From Corynebacterium mucifaciens (GTDB lineage: Bacteria > Actinomycetota > Actinomycetes > Mycobacteriales > Mycobacteriaceae), in NCBI RefSeq assembly GCF_012396315.1, contig NZ_JAAXPF010000006.1, forward strand, positions 88,456 through 152,455: a stretch of DNA of 64,000 bases. Reading direction: 5' to 3'. The notes under the pieces were generated by a model. It searched no databases, was not told where the DNA came from, and worked only from the letters and a program-made list of their open reading frames with translations. Made by a program: the position numbers and the translations under genes. Every line of letters starts with the position of its first letter. Position 1 is the stretch's first letter. This document shows positions 57,180 through 64,000 of this stretch, piece by piece.

Positions 57180-58010
57180 TTAAATGTACTTCACTCGCCT
57201 AGCATCATAGAGTTCGAACACGTGCTGGAGTACGAGATAGACTCCCGAGATAGCAGGGCCAACATCGTTTTCCAGACTCCCCGTAAGGCGAACAGTGGAC
57301 TTACCCCCCTTCGAGGAAACTACATCCTCAGGTCCGACACGATCCGCCCCGAAATGGTACTGGCCATGGGCAGCCGCACTACCCGACCGCCAGATGTAGC
57401 GCAGACCATCAGCAAGGAGTCCATTTTCTTCTCCGGTTATTACGGGAAGAATGTCTGCAATGACCCTTGTCTGATGCACCCGCATCGTTCGCACATTTTC
57501 CACAATGTCTAGCTTGGTGGCTAGTTCCTGCAATGCGGACTGGCGCTCCCGAATATTCCTAACCTTTTGATTCTTAGCGTCTTCTGTCTCTTCCAGTGTG
57601 GCGAAGTCATTAATAGCGGTGAACTGAACCCTGAAATCCTCCGCTCTTAGTCGTAAAGCACGCTGACGACGTTCTTTGCGGGTAGCGCCAGAGAGAATCC
57701 ATAACGCGTTCACCCCAGAGATATAAGCCGTACGCACGATAGTCATATAGACGGATGGATGCATCGTGCGTGTTCGCCTCATGGTCTCGAAAACGAAGGC
57801 CAAGTGTTCTACCGAAACACACATAAGATACCAGGCAGCGCCTTCGATATCCAGCCCATTCATGCCATCCGCTGCCAGAGAGCTGCCTGGTTCAGGGGCC
57901 ACGGGATTCTCCACTATCTCTCGCCATTGGTTCACTGTCCCTGACATTTTGTCTAGGCGCTTTTCCCATGCTTGGTGCGACGCGGACCGCTCAATATCTA
58001 TCTTCCCCAT
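57180..58010 (-). CDS. Unknown protein with HEPN-like R-x6-H motif (paralogue B)
   Basis: 276 residues, convergent with its paralogue and separated from it by ten bases. Shared blocks: RTAYISGVNALWILSGATRK (93 on), ERxxRAxRL, IWRSGSAAAHGQYH (Arg208 and His215 six apart), and DVGPAISGVYLVLQHVFELY. A coiled-coil-prone segment around 145-170 separates the two blocks. TAAAAT ends 8 bases before the ATG, consistent with a leaderless transcript. Function unknown; a ribonuclease toxin or defence effector is a hypothesis. The overall identity to paralogue A is moderate, so the duplication is old or the two were acquired as a set. Confidence 0.65.
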   Translation of the reverse strand: MGKIDIERSASHQAWEKRLDKMSGTVNQWREIVENPVAPEPGSSLAADGMNGLDIEGAAWYLMCVSVEHLAFVFETMRRTRTMHPSVYMTIVRTAYISGVNALWILSGATRKERRQRALRLRAEDFRVQFTAINDFATLEETEDAKNQKVRNIRERQSALQELATKLDIVENVRTMRVHQTRVIADILPVITGEENGLLADGLRYIWRSGSAAAHGQYHFGADRVGPEDVVSSKGGKSTVRLTGSLENDVGPAISGVYLVLQHVFELYDARRVKYI

Positions 58011-58058
58011 AGCTAGACATTTTAGGTCACGACCTGATAGCCGCAGGTTGCGCGGTGG

Positions 58059-58325
58059 TCAGAGGGCTTGTTTCCCGGTGCTACCGATAAATATCTCCCA
58101 AGGCCCGTTCTGCTGCGAGAGATCCAGCCCGTAGAGCGATTCATCCGGCTCCCACTCGTTCAAATCAGCCTGAATGATGTTCCACTCGGGGCGATTGTGA
58201 CGCAAGGTTGTCACCGGCCAGGGCTCGATTTCTACGAGGGCGGCGTGGTCAAACCCCGCCATTTCCAGACCAAGAGCTTGCCCTCCTGCGCCAGCGCATA
58301 CCTCTACCGACTAATACTTAGACAT
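58059..58325 (-). pseudogene. Decayed DNA (cytosine-5) methyltransferase, N-terminal remnant
   Basis: The reading MSKY-stop-SVEVCAGAGGQALGLEM continues AGFDHAALVEIEPWPVTTLRHNRPEWNIIQADLNEW. That is motif I (CAGAGG) and the following region of a Dcm-type C5 methyltransferase. An in-frame TAG is at codon 5 (58311-58313). Near residue 75 the catalytic PCPPF-like motif is degraded to PWEIF and the frame stops at about residue 89, where a normal enzyme has over 300. AAAGGG lies before the ATG. It is therefore a truncated relic, and its partner restriction enzyme is not visible. Confidence 0.8.
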
Positions 58326-58596
58326 TGTTCCCTTTTGCGATCATGAATATCGTGTGCTCGTCATAGTAACAGCGGTCCTGATGCAGATAAGCGTCGAGCG
58401 AACTATTGTTCGCTTTTCCCGTGGCGGCCCGCCCACCCCCTCGCAGCCAGACCCTGGGGTCACCGCGGGGATCAAGCCCAACCCTGCCCACGGCACGCTG
58501 CAAGCGGCATTCCCCACTCTCTAGGGGCCCGCCGAACTCCGGATCAAGCGCGTACGTTCACAGCCGCCCTCCCAGGCCGTGTTACGGACTTGGAAC
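58326..58596. other. Gene-free stretch upstream of the methyltransferase relic
   Basis: About 270 bases with no convincing gene. A 61-codon reading on the minus strand (58318-58503) has no ribosome-binding site and no recognisable family. The stretch carries the SOS-box-like palindrome at 58397-58414. Confidence 0.45.
58397..58414. promoter_or_regulatory. Candidate LexA (SOS) box
   Basis: AGCGAACTATTGTTCGCT is a perfect palindrome with 7-base arms and contains CGAAC-N4-GTTCG, the core of the mycobacterial and corynebacterial SOS box. It lies about 72 bases upstream of the methyltransferase relic on the minus strand. Confidence 0.5.
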
Positions 58597-58914
58597 CTAG
58601 TCCTCGAGGTACAGCTTCCTGTAGGCCTCGGCGAGGATGGATGCCTTCGCGCCGTGGTCGCTGTTGTAGGGAATGTAGGCGTCCACAGTACGGATGACCC
58701 CATTTTCGTCGTGCACTAAGTGAATGAGATTCAAGATGTAGAAGTCATCAAGCTGGTGGATGCGAAGCTTTATTCCACCAATTGCAGTCTCGGCAACAGT
58801 CCATGACTCTGCAGACCCCTTTTCCCTGAGGTAGCTCCAACTTGAGTCGCCAATCAAGCCTAGGGTGGCGATGACCCCATCGGCGATTCCATTGAGGTCG
58901 TCCATTTGCAACAT
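58597..58914 (-). CDS. Hypothetical protein (105 residues)
   Basis: Reads MLQMDDLNGIADGVIATLGLIGDSSWSYLREKGSAESWTV with end ASILAEAYRKLYLED. AAAGGAG lies five to six bases before the ATG, so the start is firm. The middle (ETAIGGIKLRIHQLDDFYILNLIHLVHDENGVIRTVDAYIPYN) suggests alternating beta strands. No family recognised. It sits in the AT-richer region and has no obvious partner gene. Confidence 0.65.
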   Translation of the reverse strand: MLQMDDLNGIADGVIATLGLIGDSSWSYLREKGSAESWTVAETAIGGIKLRIHQLDDFYILNLIHLVHDENGVIRTVDAYIPYNSDHGAKASILAEAYRKLYLED

Positions 58915-59231
58915 AGTGTCTCCTTTCGGTTCAAAGTGCCTCGTGCCCGATCGCACGGTAAGGAACCGTAGCTGCAAGTCGTGGCATTGAAGTGGATTAA
59001 GCAGAATTCTTGTTCGGATCCGAAGCGTAATCATGATGGTTGCTGGCTTGCGTCGGCACCTGGGAAAGGGTTGTCCGTCACGCCTACCAGTGGACCAGCG
59101 ACCGGAAGAACGTTGACGGCAGCATCTGCGTCTAGACGGCAGGGGCACAACCGCTTTAAGGAACGCAACTCTTCTGTACTCGGCCGGACCCAGGTCGGAG
59201 AGCTTAACGGGCTGATTGGCCCATCTCGGCG
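58915..59231. other. Gene-free stretch between the 105-residue gene and the acetyltransferase
   Basis: About 317 bases. The right-hand part presumably holds the 3' end of the acetyltransferase transcript and the left-hand part the promoter of the 105-residue gene. I see no convincing gene, repeat or RNA in it. Confidence 0.5.
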
Positions 59232-59672
59232 CTATAGCAGCGAAGCGTACATCGGACGGGATCTACCGTCATCAGGCGCGATTAACTCCCACCCTAAGGA
59301 TTGCCAGAATCCGTCCGCCTCTTCAGACAGCGCGAGCATTTGCCGCTGGGGGTACTGCTCCGCCACCCAGTGAACGATTGCTGTTCCTATGCCACGACCG
59401 CGATGAGTGAGTCTGACGTCGATGAACTGAATCTCGATCACGTCGGGACCATCCATTGGCAGGGGGTAGTCGGAGCCCTCCCAGTAACTTCGGTGAGGTT
59501 TCAAGTCCAGCTCCAGTCTCGCCACTTGTTCACCGCCATCGCGCACCGCGTACCATTCATAATCCTCGGATAGTTGGTATGTGCCCAACCAATGCTGGTG
59601 GAACTCATAATCATCAGCCATGTCCTGCGAGAATGTCATGGGGTCGGTAATGGGATGAAACGAGAGGTCCAT
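59232..59672 (-). CDS. GNAT family N-acetyltransferase
   Basis: 146 residues. The acetyl-CoA pyrophosphate-binding loop is VRLTHRGRGIGTAIVHWV (R/Q-x-x-G-x-G/A motif), preceded by the IEIQFIDV strand and followed by LALSEEADGFWQSLGWELI, the C-terminal GNAT strand. The substrate is unknown; the fold fits amines from antibiotics to peptides. TACGAT lies 6 bases before the ATG, suggesting a leaderless transcript. An ATG is preferred over a longer reading starting at 59699. Confidence 0.82.
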   Translation of the reverse strand: MDLSFHPITDPMTFSQDMADDYEFHQHWLGTYQLSEDYEWYAVRDGGEQVARLELDLKPHRSYWEGSDYPLPMDGPDVIEIQFIDVRLTHRGRGIGTAIVHWVAEQYPQRQMLALSEEADGFWQSLGWELIAPDDGRSRPMYASLL

Positions 59673-59946
59673 GTCATTATCGTACTGCCTGTTCCACACG
59701 GAAATTAACCTGTGCTAAATCATCTGGCTCGGCCGCTTATTTCCCGATCAACGGTAGCCACAGTTCGCGATCATCCTCCGGTGTTGAGGGGTTAGCTTCC
59801 GCTCAGTGACACCACCGGGCAGGTCACGCTCGGCACCCAGCGGTACGGCGAAGATTTGAGCATGCGGTGATGTCTCGTCATGGTGGATGTGGTCGACGCC
59901 CGCGCAGGCGCGGAATAGTTGTTGTCACATACGCGTTGTGGAGCGC

Positions 59947-61029
59947 ATGTCCTCACTTTTTGATTCCCTCGAAGTCGGTCGCTTGACCCTGCCCAACCGC
60001 ATCATCATGGCTCCGCTGACGCGCTCGCGCGCGGGGCGCGACGGAGTGCCTACCTCACTGCACGAGACCTATTACTCGCAGCGTGCCTCGCTGGGCCTCA
60101 TCGTCACCGAAGGCGTCTTCCCCACGGTAAGCCGTCGGACTTTTCCGGGCCAGCCCGGCATCGACACTGCCGAGCAGATCGCCGGGTGGCGACGCGTCGC
60201 CGACGCCGTCCACGACGCCGACGGACACATCTTCATGCAGGTGATGAACGGCGGACGACTCTCCCACGCCAGCCTGCAGGAGGGCACGCAGCCGGTCGCG
60301 CCGTCCGCTGTGGCCTCCGGCACTGCGGTCCGGGACTTCGAGTCCCGCAAGGACTGCCCAGTCCCCCGCGCGTTGGACACCGCTGAGCTGCCAGGCATCG
60401 TCGACGAGTTCCGCCGTGCCGCACGAAACGCCATCGACGCCGGCATGGACGGCGTGGAGATCCACGGTGCAAACGGCTACCTGCTGCACCAGTTCCTCGC
60501 TCCGAACTCGAACCTGCGCAACGACGCCTACGGCGGATCCCCGGAGAACCGGTTCCGGCTCGTCGAGGAGATCCTGCGCGCAGTGTCGGATGAAATCGGG
60601 GCGGACCGGGTGGCTATCCGCCTGTCGCCGCAGAACAACATTCAGGGCATCGAGGAGCTGGATGAAGCCGACGTGCTGGCCACCTACGGCGGGCTTCTGC
60701 GCGCCACCGCAGACCTTGGCCTCGCCTACGTCTCCATCATGCACGCGGAACCCGCAGGTGAGCTGGTGGCCGAACTGATCGCGCGTGCCCGCGAGAACGG
60801 CCGCACCCGCGTCTTCCTCAACTCCGGGTTCGGCCAGCTGACCGACCATGACGCGGCCGAGCGGCTCTCGCAGCAGGCGGACGCCGCCGTGGTGGGCCGG
60901 CTGGCCATTTCCAACCCGGACTTAGTACGCCGCTGGAAGGAAGGGCTGCCGGTGGCCGCACCGGACGAGTCAACCTTCTACACCGGCGGGGAGAAGGGCT
61001 ACACCGACTACCCCTTTTGCACGCGCTAG
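59947..61029 (+). CDS. Old yellow enzyme family alkene reductase
   Basis: 360 residues, FMN-dependent NADPH oxidoreductase reducing activated C=C bonds. SLEVGRLTLPNRIIMAPLTRSRA is the N-terminal FMN strand, HGANGYLLHQFLAPNSNLRNDAYGGSPENRFR the active-site loop with His/Asn, and NSGFGQLTDHDAAERLSQQADAAVVGRLAISNPDLV the phosphate-binding end. The usual QLWHxGR motif reads QVMNGGR here, an uncommon replacement of His by Asn. The ATG at 59947 is chosen because the longer reading has no family-like residues. It converges with the L,D-transpeptidase gene. Confidence 0.9.
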   Translation: MSSLFDSLEVGRLTLPNRIIMAPLTRSRAGRDGVPTSLHETYYSQRASLGLIVTEGVFPTVSRRTFPGQPGIDTAEQIAGWRRVADAVHDADGHIFMQVMNGGRLSHASLQEGTQPVAPSAVASGTAVRDFESRKDCPVPRALDTAELPGIVDEFRRAARNAIDAGMDGVEIHGANGYLLHQFLAPNSNLRNDAYGGSPENRFRLVEEILRAVSDEIGADRVAIRLSPQNNIQGIEELDEADVLATYGGLLRATADLGLAYVSIMHAEPAGELVAELIARARENGRTRVFLNSGFGQLTDHDAAERLSQQADAAVVGRLAISNPDLVRRWKEGLPVAAPDESTFYTGGEKGYTDYPFCTR

Positions 61030-61040
61030 CCGAACACCCC

Positions 61041-62222
61041 CTACTCGTACAGCGGCTGCCCAGAACCGCCGGAGCGCTGCTCCCAGTCGAGGTTCCAGTA
61101 CCCCAGGCCGTCGTAAGGCGTGAGTGTTGCCCCAGCCGTATTCTTCACCACCACTGGGTCGCCTCGCTTGACGTAGTCCTGGAACCACTTGGCGTTGTCG
61201 TAGGACGCGTTGATGCAGCCGTGGGACTGGTTGTAGCTGCCTAGCGCGCCACTCGCCCACGGGGCGGAGTGGACGTAAATGCCGGAGTAGGACAGCTGCG
61301 TGGCGTAGTCCACCGGCGTGACGTAACCGCCGGCATCCAGCGCGAGGCCGTAGGTGCGCGAATCCATGGTCAGCTTCTCGTGCTCGTCGCCGACAACGTA
61401 CGTGCCGTTGGGGGTGTCGTATGTGCCGTCGGTGCCCAGGGAGACGGGGAACTCCTTGACCAGTTCGTCGCTGGCGTAGACGCGCAGCATCTTGTCGTCG
61501 TTGTCCACCACGGCTTCCACCTTGTCGCCGATGGTGAAGTGGGTCTCCGAGTCCTGCGCCCCGTAGAGCCCCTCGCCCATCTCGTGGCCGTAGATGTTGG
61601 CCTTCACGCTGACCTCGGTGCCCGGCTCCCAGTATTCCTTGGGACGCCAGCGCACCTCGTACGGGTCGAGCCAGAAGAAGGCGCCGTCGGTGCCGTTGGA
61701 GGTCTCTACGTTGATGAGGTCCTCGACAGCCTTGGTGTCCTGAATGGCGGTATCAAAGCGGATGGTCACCGCCTGCGCCACGCCGACCGTTGCGCCGTCG
61801 AGCGGCCCGAGGTAGGCGTGCACCGTCGCGTCCGGGGAGAGCGTGGTGAACGAGGAGACGACTCTCTGCCCGTCCGTGTCGCGCGCCTCCACCGTGTAGG
61901 TGCGGCCGTAGCCGAGCGGCTCCGTGGTGGTCCACTCAGATTTGTCGTCGTTGAACTCGGCCTCGACCTCTTTGCCGCTCTCGTTGGTCATGCTCACCGA
62001 GTCCAGCCCGGCGGCTGCTGTGACCTTGATGGGCTCCGCGGGCTCCACGCCCGTTTCGCCGTTTTCCACGTTGATCTCCGGCGGCCGCGGCGAGCTCTGC
62101 TGCGTCGTTTCCGGTGCGTCAACAACGGACTGGGTACGGCCAGTATCGCCGATCGTGCACGAGGACAGCGACGCCGCTGCCACTACTAACGCGAGACCGC
62201 GCACCACTCGACGGTGACCCAC
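61041..62222 (-). CDS. L,D-transpeptidase lipoprotein (LdtMt2-like)
   Basis: 393 residues. A lipobox (LSSC near residue 22) marks it as a membrane-anchored lipoprotein on the outer face. Two immunoglobulin-like domains follow (about 60-250), then the YkuD catalytic domain from about 255. The catalytic signature is IYVHSAPWASGALGSYNQSHGCINAS, with the active cysteine in SHGCIN. It makes 3-3 peptidoglycan cross-links that escape most beta-lactams. The GTG start gives a normal signal peptide (HRRVVRGLALVVAAASLSSC). It corresponds in position to Rv2518c downstream of orn. Confidence 0.93.
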   Translation of the reverse strand: MGHRRVVRGLALVVAAASLSSCTIGDTGRTQSVVDAPETTQQSSPRPPEINVENGETGVEPAEPIKVTAAAGLDSVSMTNESGKEVEAEFNDDKSEWTTTEPLGYGRTYTVEARDTDGQRVVSSFTTLSPDATVHAYLGPLDGATVGVAQAVTIRFDTAIQDTKAVEDLINVETSNGTDGAFFWLDPYEVRWRPKEYWEPGTEVSVKANIYGHEMGEGLYGAQDSETHFTIGDKVEAVVDNDDKMLRVYASDELVKEFPVSLGTDGTYDTPNGTYVVGDEHEKLTMDSRTYGLALDAGGYVTPVDYATQLSYSGIYVHSAPWASGALGSYNQSHGCINASYDNAKWFQDYVKRGDPVVVKNTAGATLTPYDGLGYWNLDWEQRSGGSGQPLYE

Positions 62223-62421
62223 TGCCTACCCCTCACATGACGATGTTTCCGGATTCTCAACACCCTATCCTCTTAACCCAGAAATCCCACTATCCCCACA
62301 TGTGCGTTTCCTGCTCCGTGCTTATGGACGTTTTCTGCCCGTAACCAGGCGATTTCACGCATAGCAGCCTCGGTGATAAAGTTTCTCTCCGTTGCCGAGA
62401 GCAACGGAAACAACAAAATAT

Positions 62422-62494
<73 letters not shown>

Positions 62495-62505
62495 CAACAT
62501 CACAG

Positions 62506-62545
62506 CAAGGCCAGCGGGAAATTCCACTCGCTGGCCTTGTTTGTT
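62506..62545 (+). terminator. Terminator after tRNA-Lys
   Basis: An 11-base-pair stem CAAGGCCAGCG/CGCTGGCCTTG with a 12-base loop is followed by TTTGTTG. Confidence 0.75.
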
Positions 62546-62582
62546 GTGGCGTAAACCGCGGCAACGCCACCCTGCTCATGCG

Positions 62583-62588
62583 TATCCT
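62583..62588 (+). promoter_or_regulatory. Candidate -10 box of pncA
   Basis: TATCCT ends 7 bases before the ATG at 62596, without a ribosome-binding site, matching the leaderless pattern seen elsewhere. Confidence 0.45.
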
Positions 62589-62595
62589 GATCCTC

Positions 62596-63162
62596 ATGAA
62601 GACAGCGCTGCTCATTGTGGACGTACAAAACGACTTCTGCCCCGGCGGGGCGCTGGCCACCGCCCGTGGCGACGAGGTCGCGACCCGGATTGCCGAACTG
62701 ATTGCAGGCGCGGACGGCCAAGCCCGCGATTACGACTACGTTGTGGCCACCCAGGATTGGCACATTGATCCAGGGGCCCACTTCTCGGAGACCCCGGACT
62801 TCGTGGATTCGTGGCCCGAGCACTGCGTCGCTGACAGTGACGGCGCGCAGATCCGCCGCCCGGTGCCGACCGGCCAGATCGACCAATTCTTTAAGAAGGG
62901 CCACTACACAGCCGCGTACTCGGGCTTCGAAGGCGTCAACGACGCCGATCAAGGGCTGGCCGACTGGCTCCGCGAGCACGACATCGCCCGCCTCGACGTG
63001 TGCGGCATCGCCACCGACCACTGCGTGCGGGCCACCGTCCTCGACGCGCTTAAGGAGGGCTTCGAGGTACGCGTGCTGCAGGACATGTGCTCGCCTGTCG
63101 ACGACGCTCGCGGCGCCGATGCCCTCCGAGAAATGCAGAACGCCGGCGCGGCGCTGGCCTAA
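62596..63162 (+). CDS. pncA: Nicotinamidase
   Basis: Deamidates nicotinamide to nicotinate for NAD salvage and, in mycobacteria, activates pyrazinamide. 188 residues. Catalytic triad: Asp9 in IVDVQNDFCPGG, Lys in QFFKKGHYTA and Cys in CGIATDHCVRATVLDA. The Zn/Fe ligands are in ATQDWHIDPGAHF. The ATG at 62596 is preferred over one 18 bases earlier because the promoter box lies between them. The 3' end overlaps the DUF305 gene by four bases. Confidence 0.95.
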   Translation: MKTALLIVDVQNDFCPGGALATARGDEVATRIAELIAGADGQARDYDYVVATQDWHIDPGAHFSETPDFVDSWPEHCVADSDGAQIRRPVPTGQIDQFFKKGHYTAAYSGFEGVNDADQGLADWLREHDIARLDVCGIATDHCVRATVLDALKEGFEVRVLQDMCSPVDDARGADALREMQNAGAALA

Positions 63163-63794
63163 TTCGGCGTGTAGCCGAGCAGGTCTTCCATCTCCTTCAT
63201 CTCGGCAGTCTGCACGTCGACCATCTCTTGCGCCATCTCCTTGAGCGGGGTGTACCCGCCGCGCGCGACCTCATCCTGCGTCATCTCGATCACGTGGGCG
63301 TGGTGGTAGTGCATCATCTCCAAAAACGCGGTGCGCAGCTCATCGCCCCGCAGCGTCGCAAACTCATCCAACTGCTCCGGGAGAAACATCCCGTTGGCGA
63401 TGTGGGTGGAGTGCAGCTCCATGTCTTTCTGGATACCCCACTCATCGGCCCATGCCCGCATCTGGGCGTTCTCCCGCTCCTGGCCGTCCTTGATGCGCTG
63501 CGCTAGGTCGCGCACGGCCGGGTCGTCTACGTCGGAGGCCAGAAGCACCTCGGACATCTCGATCGCCTGGTCGTGGTGCGGCACCATCATCCCGATGAAG
63601 TGGACGTCTACGTCGTTGCGGCTACCCTCTCCAGGTGCTGACGTGGATGATTCCGGTGCGAATAATGCCCGCACCGACGGTCCAGCCGCTGTCAGCACCA
63701 GGGCAAGCGCTGCGATGAGCGCCACCGCGACCCACAGCGGCTTCTTGCTGGGACGCATCGTCTCGAGTTCTCCGTTGCCCATTTCGTCATCCAC
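63159..63794 (-). CDS. DUF305 domain membrane-anchored protein
   Basis: 211 residues. One N-terminal anchor (PLWVAVALIAALALVLTAAG) is followed by a helical extracytoplasmic domain with the DUF305 signature FIGMMVPHHDQAIEMSEVLL and a second HH motif (LEMMHYHHAHVIEMTQDE). The paired His and Met residues suggest metal, perhaps copper, binding; this is inference. Genes of this family often lie near copper-handling genes, but none is adjacent here. Confidence 0.85.
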   Translation of the reverse strand: MDDEMGNGELETMRPSKKPLWVAVALIAALALVLTAAGPSVRALFAPESSTSAPGEGSRNDVDVHFIGMMVPHHDQAIEMSEVLLASDVDDPAVRDLAQRIKDGQERENAQMRAWADEWGIQKDMELHSTHIANGMFLPEQLDEFATLRGDELRTAFLEMMHYHHAHVIEMTQDEVARGGYTPLKEMAQEMVDVQTAEMKEMEDLLGYTPN

Positions 63795-63828
63795 CGTTGT
63801 ATACCCTTTCGCTTGTTACAAAGGTACG

Positions 63829-63863
63829 AAAAACCGCCCGGTCGCGTGGTGAAACCGGGCGGT
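63829..63863 (-). terminator. Terminator for the partial gene at the window edge
   Basis: Minus-strand stem ACCGCCCGGT/ACCGGGCGGT with an 11-base loop followed by five T, about 48 bases past the stop of the edge gene. Confidence 0.8.
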
Positions 63864-63910
63864 AAATGTCGTTGCGCTTTGTGTCAAGTGGTTGTGAACG
63901 GGTTTGGGTG

Positions 63911-64000
63911 TTAGATCGTGATGGGTTGTGGGGGTGGGGCGGTTTGGGTGGTGGTGCGGATGATGCTGACTTCTGCTGGAAGGCTTGTGCCGGCTTTGGT
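63911..64000 (-). CDS. Partial unidentified protein, C-terminal end only
   Basis: The last 29 codons of a minus-strand gene whose start lies outside the window: TKAGTSLPAEVSIIRTTTQT then APPPQPITI and a stop. The Pro/Thr-rich ending is not informative. It is followed by a strong terminator, which supports a real transcript end. Family not recognisable from this fragment. Confidence 0.45.
   Translation of the reverse strand, partial: TKAGTSLPAEVSIIRTTTQTAPPPQPITI

Noticed and set aside
58318..58503. A 61-codon minus-strand frame upstream of the methyltransferase relic
   Set aside because: No ribosome-binding site, no family, overlaps the SOS-box-like site; reported only as part of the gene-free stretch.
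60337..60347. TTCGAGTCCCG inside the old yellow enzyme gene as a possible attachment-site copy of the tRNA-His 3' end
   Set aside because: Only 11 bases match the T-arm, it lies inside a conserved coding sequence, and longer tRNA-like sequence is absent.

Overview
The window looks like a chromosomal stretch of a high-GC actinobacterium, most probably Corynebacterium. The evidence is the mycolate-reductase gene (cmrA-like) beside orn, the duplicated clpP1/clpP2 genes, a long RNase E/G, a group II truncated haemoglobin, a mycothiol-enzyme-type thioredoxin-fold protein, two DUF222-like HNH proteins, and a gene order that (from memory) follows Mycobacterium tuberculosis from about Rv2419c to Rv2518c. 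Many starts have a TANNNT box 6 to 8 bases before the start codon, which fits leaderless mRNAs common in this group.

Layout. 1-8.4 kb: phosphatase (partial), rsfS, nadD, proA, a hydroxyacid dehydrogenase, proB, an HNH protein, obgE, rpmA and rplU. 8.5-25.5 kb: rne, a TetR regulator, ndk, an adenylate-forming ligase, DUF4233, folC, valS, mdh, a TetR regulator, clpX, clpP2, clpP1 and tig. 25.6-31.1 kb: tRNA-Pro and tRNA-Gly, a Gly/Asp/Phe-tailed membrane protein, and a tight etfB-etfA-cytochrome b operon whose cytochrome carries three near-identical N-terminal repeats, then a second HNH protein. 31.1-39.5 kb: a divergent cluster of five glycosyltransferases and a WcbI-like protein, with an N-formylglutamate amidohydrolase-like gene and an AlkZ-like gene at the end of one arm. 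39.5-51.3 kb: rpiB, a Rv2466c-like protein, pepN, metB, an MscS channel, glbO, a thioesterase, ettA, ssb and a CopD-CtaG fusion. 51.3-55.9 kb: tRNA-Arg, two tiny coupled acidic proteins, an MHS-family transporter broken by one in-frame amber codon, a membrane protein plus winged-helix pair, cmrA, orn and tRNA-His.

Directly after tRNA-His (about 56.0-59.7 kb) the sequence is visibly more AT-rich and of accessory character. It holds two convergent paralogous proteins of unknown function that share an R-x6-H (HEPN-like) motif, a decayed cytosine-5 DNA methyltransferase with an SOS-box-like palindrome upstream, a small hypothetical gene and a GNAT acetyltransferase. Core-like sequence resumes with an old yellow enzyme, an L,D-transpeptidase lipoprotein, tRNA-Lys, pncA, a DUF305 protein and the 3' end of an unidentified gene.

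Best candidates for undescribed biology are the paired HEPN-like genes behind tRNA-His, the ETF-linked cytochrome b with the RGLPRV-GG-PWPPAGTV repeats, and the divergent glycosyltransferase/WcbI cluster. All functional assignments are from reading translated sequence and remembered family features; no searches were run.
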